This document shows, one piece after another, positions 18,484 to 26,716 of a stretch of DNA of 64,000 bases. The notes beneath the pieces were generated by a model that was given only the letters and a program-made list of their open reading frames with translations, did no database searches and was not told the DNA's origin. Numbering within the stretch: position 1 is the stretch's first letter; each line of letters begins with the position of its first letter. Source of the stretch: Methanoplanus sp. FWC-SCC4 (lineage in GTDB: Archaea; Halobacteriota; Methanomicrobia; Methanomicrobiales; Methanomicrobiaceae); the NCBI RefSeq assembly GCF_032878975.1, contig NZ_CP043875.1:372001-436000 (forward strand), given 5' to 3'. A program made the translations under genes and the position numbers.

Positions 18484-21240
18484 ATGAGGATACTTGCCAT
18501 TGGTGTGGGTGGGGCCGGTTCACGTATTGTGGATCAACTTTACTATCAGGACAGGCGCAGTAGTGTAAACTGTATTTCTGCAATTGTGATTGATACCGAC
18601 GGGAATTTTCTGTCCCAGCTTCGGAATCTTCCTGATGAAGCAAAAGTATTTTCCCCCGTTCTTGATCCTGCCGTTCATTTTGATGCGTGCTCTACAATTG
18701 ATGTAGACGAAGTTATGTCCCAGGTTAAAAAGATGGACAATGTCGACATCGATGCAATTTTTGTTTTCACAGGTCTTGGCGGGCATCTGAGTGATGTTAT
18801 CCCTGACCTTACAAATGAGATCAGAAAGTCATATGTCGAACCGGTGTTTGCAGTCTGCACTTTACCGTATCTTCGTGAAGGAAGGCTTATCGCGACGAAA
18901 GCAGCCGATGATCTTGACATGATCGGTGAGTGTGTTGACGGTATATTTCTGTTTGACAACGAAACCTGGTACAAAAAAATAAAGGCCTCTTTTGAAACGA
19001 CCCTCGATGAAGCAGGAAACCCTGTACAAAAACCATCGCCGTTTGGAAAACATTTTCCTGAAAATCCCCGGGATACCTATAAGATGCTTAATGAAAGGAT
19101 TTCACGCCAGGTGGGTCTTTTGCTGCGTGCAGGGGAATTTAATGAATCGGGCTTTGAATCAGCTGAAATTGTTTTGGATGCAGGAGAAATTTTAAACACC
19201 CTTAAAGGAAACGGGATGACGGCCATCGGGTATGCAATTGAGATGCTTCCAAGCAATTGGCTTGATCCTCTTGAGAGGTGGAGATCTGATACATATTTCA
19301 GTGAGGGTTCTCATAAACGCGCAACACGTATTGTTTCACTTGCCAAACAAGCCGTTTATGAGGATATTTCAATACCCTGTGATCTCACAAGCGCCGACAA
19401 AGCACTTGTTCTGATAGCAGGGCCCTCCCGTGAACTTTCAATGAAAGGTTTTCAGACTGTCAGGAAATGGATTGATTCAAGTATTGCCGGCCTTGAAATG
19501 CGTTCCGGTGATTATCCTGTCCGAAATACGCGTTATGTCGGAATCATCATAATGCTTTCAGGTCTGCACAATATTCCCCGTCTGGAAGAGATAAGAAAAA
19601 TAAGGGAGGTTTACAGGTTGGAAGAAGAGCAAAAAAGGCAGATGGAAGAAGAACAGAGAATCCTCCGTGAAGATGAAATGCTTCTCTTATCTAAAGGCAG
19701 ATCATCAGAAGAAAAGGATAACCGCGAAATTTATGAGTCGGAGCATTCCCCCTTAAATCAGCAGTGTGGGAATTTAGGGGATGAAACGCCTTCGTATACC
19801 TCGGGATATCCGGAAGGTTGTAGTGGAGAGTATAATAACAGGCCTTCTTCGGCCTGTGATGATGAGTCACTTGAAGAAGAGGCCTGGGGCCTTATTAGCG
19901 GTTATTCGGACGATTCCCTTTCAGGAGCCTCAGACAATACGATTGCCGGGGCTGATGATCGTTTGGGAATGAACGGGGAAGAGGCTTATTTTGGAAGTTA
20001 TGAGCTTGACCTGCTTGAAACTTCTGAGGGCGGGAATTTTTCGGCAGGTGCTTCTCCTTCTCTTAATATTGCGGACTTTCTGGAGGATGATTTGGCTGAG
20101 GCTGAATCTTATCAGGGATCTGAAAATTATAGTCCGGGAGCAGTTGATCAGGCGGGGATCAACAGGGGCTATTCATTTGTCGAGCTTTTGGAGGATGAAG
20201 AAATGGATGATTATGATGATGGCGGGGACAATGCGGGGGATTTTGTGAATTATGATGAATCTGAGCCGATATCTCTGACTTCCCGTGAATATGTAAAAAA
20301 GGAAGAGTACGAGGAGCTAAAAAAGGAACAGTCTGACGGTATGCCTTTGGTTAAGAAAGAAAAAGTGCATGATGACCAGATTGTAATTTCCGGTAAAAAG
20401 GAGAAGAAAAAGGATAACAACGGAATCAACCTGCCCGGAAGATCAGGAAAGACCGATCTTGATATGACAAGGATGACTTCTGTTGATATGGGCAAAGCTC
20501 CAAAAGACAGGATCTTTGGTGTCGGGGAGATCAAGGGGCCTTCTGTTCCGCGTGAAAAGAGTGATGTTGCCCGTGTCGGTGAAAAAATAAGTATTGGCGG
20601 TTCGGTTCAGCGGCCCACTGACAAGGCATTTTCAGGGAGCAGGATCTCCGGTGGGAAGGTGCTGAAACCTAATGACAATACATTTTCCGGCGGTTCCATC
20701 TCGGTGGGTCATAAATTAAAGCCCTCTGACAATGCTTTATCCGGAGGCAAGGTGTCGGTAAGTCCGAACATCCGTGCAAAAGAGGGAAGTCTTTCCGGAG
20801 GAAGGCTGTCAATAAGGCCTGCAATACGTCCCAAAGATAATAATTTAAATGGTAAACTGTCTATGGGGGGAGCCGCCCGCAAACCAAAAGAGCTTCTCTC
20901 AGGGGGTGTCAGAATGAGGAATGATGTCTCTGCCCCAAAGGAGCTTTTATCCGGAGGGGTAAAGATGAGGGGTGATGCTGTCAAACCCCGTGAACTTATC
21001 TCGGACGATACAAAGATAAAAGGAATGAAGGCAGTGCGTTCCAAAGATGAGTCATTCTCGCGTGCTGAAAAAAGGCTTGTAAGTGCAAAAAGTGCGGGTG
21101 CAAAAGATCCCGAACCTGGCAAAAGGAGACTTCAGGTTAAGGATGACAGGACACCGTCAGCAGATAAAAAATCTGTCAATAAAAAGAGTAAGAGCAGTTT
21201 TTCATCTGATTCAGAAGATGATGACATGCTCTGGCTATAA
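18484..21240 (+). CDS. Divergent FtsZ/tubulin-superfamily protein with long repeat tail
   Basis: A 918-residue protein. Residues 1-360 are FtsZ/tubulin-like: the nucleotide loop ILAIGVGGAGSRIVDQL at 3-19, TGLGGHLSDVIPDL at 96-109 in place of the canonical GGGTGTG loop, LFDNETWY near 156 matching the FtsZ VPND region, and CDLTSADKALVLIAG near 300 matching the T7 catalytic loop. A charged coiled coil follows at about 370-400 (EEEQKRQMEEEQRILRED), then an acidic low-complexity linker to about 620. A basic tail contains roughly eight 17-18-residue repeats (about 700-860) with the core KPxDNxxSGGxxS. The altered glycine loop and T7 region suggest changed GTP binding or hydrolysis. It is a stand-alone gene with no division gene beside it. 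The family call is firm; the function is unknown. Confidence 0.75.
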   Translation: MRILAIGVGGAGSRIVDQLYYQDRRSSVNCISAIVIDTDGNFLSQLRNLPDEAKVFSPVLDPAVHFDACSTIDVDEVMSQVKKMDNVDIDAIFVFTGLGGHLSDVIPDLTNEIRKSYVEPVFAVCTLPYLREGRLIATKAADDLDMIGECVDGIFLFDNETWYKKIKASFETTLDEAGNPVQKPSPFGKHFPENPRDTYKMLNERISRQVGLLLRAGEFNESGFESAEIVLDAGEILNTLKGNGMTAIGYAIEMLPSNWLDPLERWRSDTYFSEGSHKRATRIVSLAKQAVYEDISIPCDLTSADKALVLIAGPSRELSMKGFQTVRKWIDSSIAGLEMRSGDYPVRNTRYVGIIIMLSGLHNIPRLEEIRKIREVYRLEEEQKRQMEEEQRILREDEMLLLSKGRSSEEKDNREIYESEHSPLNQQCGNLGDETPSYTSGYPEGCSGEYNNRPSSACDDESLEEEAWGLISGYSDDSLSGASDNTIAGADDRLGMNGEEAYFGSYELDLLETSEGGNFSAGASPSLNIADFLEDDLAEAESYQGSENYSPGAVDQAGINRGYSFVELLEDEEMDDYDDGGDNAGDFVNYDESEPISLTSREYVKKEEYEELKKEQSDGMPLVKKEKVHDDQIVISGKKEKKKDNNGINLPGRSGKTDLDMTRMTSVDMGKAPKDRIFGVGEIKGPSVPREKSDVARVGEKISIGGSVQRPTDKAFSGSRISGGKVLKPNDNTFSGGSISVGHKLKPSDNALSGGKVSVSPNIRAKEGSLSGGRLSIRPAIRPKDNNLNGKLSMGGAARKPKELLSGGVRMRNDVSAPKELLSGGVKMRGDAVKPRELISDDTKIKGMKAVRSKDESFSRAEKRLVSAKSAGAKDPEPGKRRLQVKDDRTPSADKKSVNKKSKSSFSSDSEDDDMLWL
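20584..21015 (+). repeat. Tandem 17-18-codon repeats in the FtsZ-like tail
   Basis: Successive units end in SG or NG and carry a KPxD/KPKE core: ...KPNDNTFSG, ...KPSDNALSG, ...RAKEGSLSG, ...RPKDNNLNG, ...KPKELLSG, ...APKELLSG, ...KPRELIS. The first units are 18 residues and later ones 17. At DNA level the copies are diverged, so this is an old protein repeat, not a recent DNA expansion. Confidence 0.75.
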
Positions 21241-21262
21241 TTTTTTTTAACCGGCTTTTTTT
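21241..21262 (+). terminator. Oligo-T terminator after the FtsZ-like gene
   Basis: A T8 run starts directly after the TAA stop, and a second T7 run follows after a short GC-containing spacer (aaccggc). Confidence 0.45.
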
Positions 21263-21330
21263 GTAATTTGGATCTGCAATTTTATCCCTGTGGATTTTTA
21301 TAAAAGAACAATTTTTCAGAATAATTTTTA

Positions 21331-21402
21331 TGGACTTGGCGGGATTTGAACCCGCGGCCTCTACGTTGCGAACGTAGCGATCTCCCCCTGATCTACAAGC
21401 CC
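21331..21402 (-). tRNA. tRNA-Ala (anticodon CGC)
   Basis: A complete cloverleaf on the minus strand. Acceptor stem GGGCTTG/CAAGTCC includes G3-U70, the alanine identity pair. The anticodon stem CTACG/CGTAG encloses the loop TTCGCAA (anticodon CGC), and the T arm GCGGG-TTCAAAT-CCCGC is perfect. The discriminator is A73. CCA is not encoded. An AT-rich CTTTATTTTAATA lies just upstream on this strand. Confidence 0.95.
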
Positions 21403-21455
21403 ATTTTTATTAAAATAAAGCTGGATGGAGAATTGAATAAATTTTATGGGTTAGA

Positions 21456-22466
21456 TTAGAGAATAATCTCTATATCTAGTTTTTCTGCAAGTTCCTTATA
21501 TCTGTTCCTGATCGTAACTTCGGTAACGCCTGCCACTTCAGCGACTTCACGCTGTGTACGGCGTTCTCCGCCAAGAATGGATGATATATAAATTGCGGCG
21601 GCGGCAACTCCTGTCGGGCCTCTGCCGCTTGTAAGTTCTCTTTCTCCGGCCTGTCTGAGGATTTCAACAGCCCTTGACTGAACTTCACCTTTGAGATTAA
21701 GTCCCGAGCAAAAGCGCGGCACATAGTCGATTGGTGATGTCGGAAGAAGTTTTAATCCGAGTTCTCTTGAGATGAACCTGTATGTTCTTCCAATCTCTTT
21801 TCTTGATACACGTGATACCTCGGCAATTTCGTCAAGTGTTCTTGGAACACTGCACTGGCGGCATGCAGCATAGAGAGCAGCGGCTGCAACACCTTCGATA
21901 CTTCTTCCGCGAATCAGGTTTTTGTCAACAGCATCACGATAGACAACTGCTGCTGTTTCACGAACATTTCTTGGAAGACCAAGAGCTGATGCCATGCGGT
22001 CAAGTTCGGAAAGAGCGAATGCAAGGTTTCTCTCTGTTGCATTTGATACACGGATTCTTCTCTGCCATTTACGCAGACGGTATAGCTGTGCACGGTTTTT
22101 GGAGGAGATAGCACGACCGTATGAATCACGGTTTCTCCAGTCGATCATCGTTGAGAGACCTTTGTCGTGAATTGTAAAGGTCATAGGAGCACCAACACGT
22201 GAACGTTTCATACGCTGGTCGTGATCGAATGCACGCCACTCAGGACCTCTGTCGATAAATTCTTCTTCAAGAACAAGACCACAGTTTTGACAGGTAAGCT
22301 CTGCACGTTCGTAATCATGAATTAACTGACGGCTTCCACACTCCGGGCAGACTGTTTTGGTTGTGTCTTCCTTCTTCTTTTGAAGTTTTTCGACATTTTC
22401 TGTGCTTCTCTTTTTGAGTGCTTCTCTTTGTGACTGGAGCTGTTTGAGTTTTTCAATTTCCTGCAT
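21456..22466 (-). CDS. tfb: Transcription initiation factor IIB
   Basis: A 336-residue TFB that bridges TBP and RNA polymerase at archaeal promoters. An N-terminal charged stretch is followed by a zinc ribbon ([10 protein letters not shown]...CQNCGLV, about residues 38-60), the B-reader region ([19 protein letters not shown]), and two cyclin repeats (about 145-235 and 240-335) ending in an HTH that reads the BRE ([20 protein letters not shown]). It is followed upstream-to-downstream by nothing in the same unit; Gar1 lies immediately upstream. Confidence 0.97.
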   Translation of the reverse strand: MQEIEKLKQLQSQREALKKRSTENVEKLQKKKEDTTKTVCPECGSRQLIHDYERAELTCQNCGLVLEEEFIDRGPEWRAFDHDQRMKRSRVGAPMTFTIHDKGLSTMIDWRNRDSYGRAISSKNRAQLYRLRKWQRRIRVSNATERNLAFALSELDRMASALGLPRNVRETAAVVYRDAVDKNLIRGRSIEGVAAAALYAACRQCSVPRTLDEIAEVSRVSRKEIGRTYRFISRELGLKLLPTSPIDYVPRFCSGLNLKGEVQSRAVEILRQAGERELTSGRGPTGVAAAAIYISSILGGERRTQREVAEVAGVTEVTIRNRYKELAEKLDIEIIL

Positions 22467-22481
22467 ATTTCACCAAATTTT

Positions 22482-22736
22482 TTATTTTGTATAGATTTTT
22501 TCGCCTGTAATGCGGTTTTTTGTATTTTTACAATAAACGGTTGCATAAGGGGCGTTTATATTCCCAAATACTTCAACAAGTTTTCCAACAGGTTTTTGAC
22601 GGCGGTCAACAACTTCTGTATGAATTCGTGGCAGTTGGGCCGGGTCACAACAAACAACGATTATGTGTTTTCCTATAATGGAATTAATACGGCCAGCAAG
22701 TTTCAATAGATTACCTTCCTGAAAAACCAAGATCAA
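22482..22736 (-). CDS. gar1: H/ACA RNA-protein complex subunit Gar1
   Basis: An 84-residue protein with the Gar1 beta-barrel pattern: LKLAGRINSIIG, then DRRQKPVGKLVEVFGNINAP, then YATVYC. Gar1 joins Cbf5 in H/ACA-guided pseudouridylation. Its location directly upstream of tfb is a recurrent archaeal gene pair that supports the call. The start could be a little further in, since the first residues MILVFQEG are not conserved. Confidence 0.82.
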   Translation of the reverse strand: MILVFQEGNLLKLAGRINSIIGKHIIVVCCDPAQLPRIHTEVVDRRQKPVGKLVEVFGNINAPYATVYCKNTKNRITGEKIYTK

Positions 22737-22812
22737 ATTCTACTTCGCAATCTATATATATGGGTCTAAAAAGTATATTAAGGTTGTGCTAAACATTATA
22801 TATTTGGTAAGA

Positions 22813-23454
22813 TCACCTAAAATGATCCAGGGCTTTATCTGATAAAATATTTTCTGCCTCGCCTGGTGTCATTCCACAACCAATGGCGACTGATTTACGC
22901 GCGGTTTCCGTCATCAAATCATCAGGGCCGTGTGTGTCGGAATTTACCAGAATATTACAGCCTGAAACCTTAGCAACTCTGTAAACATGGCCGTTTGTTC
23001 TGTTATGGCCTCCCCTTGAAGTTATTTCGAGAGCAACATTGTTTATTCTGGCTTCACATGCTTCCTCTTCTGTCAGTAGTCCCGGGTGCGCAAGAATGTC
23101 TACATCAGAGCACCTGCAGGCCGCCATATTGGTGCCGGGGCAGACCGGCTCAACCACCGTTTCACCGTGGACTACCACAATGTCAGCCCCTTCATTCCTG
23201 GCACGTTTTGCAAGCTCTGCTATCTCTTTTGGAGGAACATGTGTGATCTCAACACCTGAGAGGAGTCTTACTCCATAATGTCCGGCGGATATTTTTATTG
23301 CGTTTATTCCCTTTATCGCCTCACTTATGTTCGATGCATCGACATGATCTGTTATTGCAAGTGTTTTATATCCCAAAACCGCTGCCCTTCTCACAAGCTC
23401 TGTCGGGATAAGTTCTCCGTCGGAAATTGTCGTATGGGTGTGAAGATCATACAT
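22813..23454 (-). CDS. PHP-domain phosphoesterase (histidinol-phosphatase-like)
   Basis: A 213-residue PHP protein. Metal-binding motifs are visible: DLHTHTTISDGE at residues 3-14, TDHVDAS near 40, VVVHGETV near 97, LAHPG near 120 and NSDTHGPDD near 175. Such proteins hydrolyse phosphate esters, and histidinol phosphate is one possibility. The gene ends 7 bases downstream of srp19 in the same direction. It is not the RNase P Rpp30 protein: the full set of PHP metal ligands is present. Confidence 0.82.
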   Translation of the reverse strand: MYDLHTHTTISDGELIPTELVRRAAVLGYKTLAITDHVDASNISEAIKGINAIKISAGHYGVRLLSGVEITHVPPKEIAELAKRARNEGADIVVVHGETVVEPVCPGTNMAACRCSDVDILAHPGLLTEEEACEARINNVALEITSRGGHNRTNGHVYRVAKVSGCNILVNSDTHGPDDLMTETARKSVAIGCGMTPGEAENILSDKALDHFR

Positions 23455-23460
23455 GTTTTT

Positions 23461-23742
23461 TTAGTCCTCTTTCATGGTTTCTGCAATTTTTTTAATCAGG
23501 CTCTCTTTGGGCTGATCCCATTCTACGACAACACGGCCGCTTTTTTCAATCCAGAAAGAAGGGTGTGTTTTGTCTTCTGTTTTATATTTGAGAGCTAATT
23601 TTGATGCAGCCTTTGCTATTGATTTTGTATCGGGTTTTTTTATTGCAAGTGTCTTTTCTACGCGCCTGCCTTCCTTTCTTTTCAGATCCTTATCAAAATA
23701 GCAGGGGTAGAGCACTTTTCCTGTTTCCCTTTCCATGTACAA
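23461..23742 (-). CDS. srp19: Signal recognition particle subunit SRP19
   Basis: A 93-residue SRP19, which binds 7S RNA helices 6 and 8 and primes it for SRP54. Typical segments are VLYPCYFDKDLKRKEGRRV and KPDTKSIAKAASKL. Two starts are possible, 23742 and 23736 (MERETGKVLYPCYF); the inner one fits homologues slightly better. Confidence 0.9.
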   Translation of the reverse strand: MYMERETGKVLYPCYFDKDLKRKEGRRVEKTLAIKKPDTKSIAKAASKLALKYKTEDKTHPSFWIEKSGRVVVEWDQPKESLIKKIAETMKED

Positions 23743-23791
23743 TAGTATAGTTGGGTGAACCTATTAACAGGTACTGATCATAACTATACCT

Positions 23792-24439
23792 ATGCACCAT
23801 ATTGATATTAGCATTGAACAGGACGTTTTTAATGCAAATAACAAGCTTGCACATGAAAATTACCACAGATTAAAGGATCATGGTGTGAGGGGATTTGATC
23901 TTCTCGGGGCAATAGGTTCAGGGAAGACTGCACTTATTGAGAACCTTGTTCCTGCATTGAAGAAAAGAGGTATGAGTACAGGGGCAATTGCAGGAGACGT
24001 CTGGGGGGATGATGACTTCCAGAGGATAGTCGGTACCGGGGCCCCTGCTGTAAATGCAAATACAGGAAAGGAATGTCATCTTGATGCACATCTTGTGGAA
24101 CATGCACTTGACTCTCTTCCGCTGGATGAGATAGAGATCTTGTTCATTGAAAATGTTGGAAACATGGTCTGCCCCACTGACTTTTCCCTTGGTGCTGAAA
24201 AGAGGATAGTGGTTGTCAGTACAACCGAGGGAGATGATGTTGTAAACAAACATCCGATGATGTTTAGGAACGGAACAATTGCTGTAATCAACAAAATAGA
24301 TCTTGCAGAATTTGTTGGCTGCAACATTGAGAGAATGGAAGAAGATATTCACCGTTATAACCCTGTTATGCCTGTATTCAGGACTAATCTGAAGACTGGA
24401 GAGGGCCTTGAAGAACTCATTGATGAGATTCTGAGATAG
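23792..24439 (+). CDS. hypB: Hydrogenase/urease nickel incorporation GTPase HypB
   Basis: A 215-residue HypB, the GTPase that hands nickel to [NiFe]-hydrogenases, here presumably the F420-reducing and energy-converting enzymes. P-loop GAIGSGKTALIEN lies near residues 42-54, then DVWGDDDFQRI, IENVGNMVCPTDFSLG near 125, and the G4 motif NKIDLAE near 185. The N-terminal histidine-rich nickel store of some bacterial HypB proteins is absent. It is transcribed divergently from srp19, with no hypA beside it. Confidence 0.92.
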   Translation: MHHIDISIEQDVFNANNKLAHENYHRLKDHGVRGFDLLGAIGSGKTALIENLVPALKKRGMSTGAIAGDVWGDDDFQRIVGTGAPAVNANTGKECHLDAHLVEHALDSLPLDEIEILFIENVGNMVCPTDFSLGAEKRIVVVSTTEGDDVVNKHPMMFRNGTIAVINKIDLAEFVGCNIERMEEDIHRYNPVMPVFRTNLKTGEGLEELIDEILR

Positions 24440-24472
24440 AGAATTGCGGTGCAATTAAATAAGTTCACAAGG

Positions 24473-24482
24473 AATATATATA
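24473..24482 (+). promoter_or_regulatory. TATA box for rps8e
   Basis: AATATATATA lies 75-85 bases before the S8e ATG, in the 118-base gap after hypB. It predicts a transcript with a leader of about 55 bases. Confidence 0.4.
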
Positions 24483-24557
24483 GCACTTCAGAAGTTTTTG
24501 AAGGACCCTAGGTTTTTCAAAAAATTAAGAGTATATCATAATTTAAAGGTGTATTAA

Positions 24558-24935
24558 ATGCTCTGGCAAGGAAGATCAGTAAGAAGGCAGACCGGCGGTC
24601 GTATTAAGCCTGCCTGCGGAAAGAGAAGAGTAGATATTGGAAGATCACCGGCAGAAACACACATTGGTGAGGCACGCCGTAAATTAATCCGCACACACGG
24701 AGGCAACCAGAAAGTCCGTGCAATGCGTGACAATTTTGCATGTGTTTCAAACCCAAAAACCGGTGAGACAAAGAAGGTAGAGATCAAAAATGTGGAAGTG
24801 AACCCGGCAAACCCTAACTACGTGCGCCGTAACCTTCTCACAAAGGGTGCAATTATCTTAACCGAAGCAGGAAAAGCAAGAATTGTATCAAGACCTGGTC
24901 AGGACGGCGTAATAAACGCAGTTCTGATTGAATAA
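24558..24935 (+). CDS. rps8e: 30S ribosomal protein S8e (eS8)
   Basis: A 125-residue eS8, specific to archaea and eukaryotes. Family segments are the start LWQGRSVRRQTGGRIKPACG, then RTHGGNQKVRAMRDNFACVS and NYVRRNLLTKGAII. A monocistronic unit followed by a T7 run. Confidence 0.96.
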   Translation: MLWQGRSVRRQTGGRIKPACGKRRVDIGRSPAETHIGEARRKLIRTHGGNQKVRAMRDNFACVSNPKTGETKKVEIKNVEVNPANPNYVRRNLLTKGAIILTEAGKARIVSRPGQDGVINAVLIE

Positions 24936-24936
24936 A

Positions 24937-24943
24937 TTTTTTT
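24937..24943 (+). terminator. Oligo-T terminator after rps8e
   Basis: T7 run two bases after the stop. A weak hairpin AGGGG/CCCCT (24972-24990) follows but is not adjacent to a T-run. Confidence 0.35.
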
Positions 24944-25008
24944 GATCCGATTTTTAATTTAGTGATTTTTAAGGGGGTAATCCAACCCCTGGTGTTTACC
25001 AACTCTTT

Positions 25009-25017
25009 TTTATAAAT
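25009..25017 (+). promoter_or_regulatory. TATA box of a leaderless transcript
   Basis: TTTATAAAT is centred 26 bases upstream of the ATG at 25039, so transcription would start at or next to the start codon. No Shine-Dalgarno sequence is visible, consistent with a leaderless mRNA. Confidence 0.5.
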
Positions 25018-25038
25018 TTAAGCATCAATATTGTACCG

Positions 25039-25458
25039 ATGCGCAGAGTATATCACAGGTTTCCGCAGAGATGCGATCTCGATTTTGAAATTGGAAGGCC
25101 ATTTTCTGATGTGGTTGAAAAGGTTATTCTGATGAACGGCACTCATGTAACAAACAGGGCGGGGGAGGATTTGGTACGCCTTGATCTAAAAATTTCTGTT
25201 GCAAATGAGAAGACAAATCTTGTTCCTGTTGATCAGATTCCTTCGCTGCTTGAAAAGATTTCAGAGACGGCAGATTTTCAGATAATTCTGAATGAAACCA
25301 TTCTTACAGGGGAGAGAAAAATCCCGCGTTCTGCAACCGTATATTACCTCAGACTCATTGAGAAGGGAATGAGTACTGAGTGTTTTGTGGCAAAAGAGGG
25401 CAACGGCGGGAATACAGATGCTTATGATATTAAAAAACTTATTGCGGGTGCCTTTTAA
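25039..25458 (+). CDS. Conserved-looking hypothetical protein, 139 aa
   Basis: I do not recognise this protein. It starts MRRVYHRFPQRCDLDFEIGR and contains alternating charged/hydrophobic segments with a predicted alpha/beta character (VARLDLKISVANEK-like strand, then helix PSLLEKISETADFQ). There is no signal peptide, membrane segment or cysteine motif; its two cysteines are isolated. It abuts the DUF2240-like gene with no gap, so the two probably work together. The leaderless promoter and codon use like its neighbours argue that it is a real gene. Confidence 0.7.
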   Translation: MRRVYHRFPQRCDLDFEIGRPFSDVVEKVILMNGTHVTNRAGEDLVRLDLKISVANEKTNLVPVDQIPSLLEKISETADFQIILNETILTGERKIPRSATVYYLRLIEKGMSTECFVAKEGNGGNTDAYDIKKLIAGAF

Positions 25459-25920
25459 TTGACATTAAAAACTGTGATTGCCGCTCCTTTTAAGAATATG
25501 CGAAAGCAACAGCTCAAGAAGGGGGAGTTTATCTATTTTCTTACGATTGACAAGAGGTGGATGAACAAGGATCAGGTTGTTAAGTTAATTAATATGGGGG
25601 TTGATTCAGGTCTGATTTCTGAAAATGACGGCTATTTATCGCCTGGTTTCGATGTGTCCGGGACGGATATTCCTCTGGGTTACAAACCGTCTTCATCAAT
25701 ATTTGAAAACAATGATCCGGTTGAAAGACTGCTCGAAGATATTGCCGGTTCTTTAAACACAGATGTAAGTAAGATCGTTTCTGAGATGAATATGATTATA
25801 AAAGATGTATTTGACGGAAATCTCCGGCCTGAGGCGGCCTGTGTTATCCTTGCCCGGAAATATGATGTTGACTTTGAGGGCTATCTTGAAGATTTGGAAA
25901 AAAATATCGAAAAGGAATAG
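25459..25920 (+). CDS. DUF2240 family protein
   Basis: A 153-residue soluble archaeal protein that I assign to DUF2240 from its N-terminus (LKTVIAAPFKNMRKQQLKKG, then FIYFLTIDKRWMNKDQV). The N-terminal half looks like a winged-helix or helical-hairpin module and the C-terminal half has a helix that ends DVDFEGYLEDLEK. The start is a TTG placed immediately after the stop of the previous gene, so the pair is translationally coupled. The function of this family is not known to me. Confidence 0.65.
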   Translation: MTLKTVIAAPFKNMRKQQLKKGEFIYFLTIDKRWMNKDQVVKLINMGVDSGLISENDGYLSPGFDVSGTDIPLGYKPSSSIFENNDPVERLLEDIAGSLNTDVSKIVSEMNMIIKDVFDGNLRPEAACVILARKYDVDFEGYLEDLEKNIEKE

Positions 25921-26253
25921 TAACTATCTATCCGTTTTTTGGAATAAACAGGAATTCTAACAATATTGCTCATTTTTATAAAAATTGTATCTCCTATAAT
26001 ATTTTACCAGGTTTATCTGAATTAAAAATCAGGATGAGTTTTTTCTTAATAAATACTTCATGAAATAATGTTTTGGGTCTTTATGAACAGGAAATTAGGA
26101 AAGTGATTTTTAAAGTAAAATTAAATGAGTTTCCCTTTCTTATTTAAGAAGAGAAAAAATATTTTAAATTAATTTAATGCCGGAATATCTGAACTGTAAA
26201 TTATTTTATTAAAATACAGTTTTAATAAACAGGCAAAAAAATTGTTTTTATTA
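25921..26253. other. AT-rich convergent spacer, no gene seen
   Basis: The 333 bases between two convergent transcripts contain many stop codons in all frames, several T- and A-runs, and no tRNA-like, repeat or strong hairpin signal. Confidence 0.6.
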
Positions 26254-26661
26254 TTACTGTTCAGCAGCTGCTTCGGGTTCTTCCGGAGCAAAGTACTGTT
26301 CCATTGTCTTTTCGCCGTATTCGACAACCTTTGCATTCACCTGAACAAAGTCTGATGTAATCTCAGATGCACGGATTGTCTTTCTCTGACGCTGTCCGTT
26401 GTATGTCGGGTGGAAGCCTGTGCTTTCTGAAAGAAGAAGCTTCCTTTTGCCTGCTCCTGGCAGATCTTTTCTTGCCGGAATGCCTGTTCTGTCTGTTGCA
26501 CCTGTAATCAGGATCTTGTAGCCTGCAAAACCAAGTGCATCACCATTGATCTCTTCTCCAACGGATTTTCCTATGATTGCTCCTGCCATTCCTCCGGTTG
26601 CTTCTACATTGTATGCTTTGCCGGTTTTAGGGTCGGAGAGGACTATTTTTAAATCTGCCAT
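26254..26661 (-). CDS. rps6e: 30S ribosomal protein S6e (eS6)
   Basis: A 135-residue eS6. It starts MADLKIVLSDPKTGKAYNVE and contains IIGKSVGEEINGDALGFAGY and the core ITGATDRTGIPARKDLPG, which are diagnostic. The eukaryotic phosphorylated C-terminal tail is absent, as in other archaea. It is followed upstream by infB on the same strand, 55 bases away, as in many euryarchaea. Confidence 0.96.
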   Translation of the reverse strand: MADLKIVLSDPKTGKAYNVEATGGMAGAIIGKSVGEEINGDALGFAGYKILITGATDRTGIPARKDLPGAGKRKLLLSESTGFHPTYNGQRQRKTIRASEITSDFVQVNAKVVEYGEKTMEQYFAPEEPEAAAEQ

Positions 26662-26716
26662 TTCTAGAACTCCAATATTTAGTTCTCTATAATTTTGAAT
26701 TATAACATTAAAAAGA

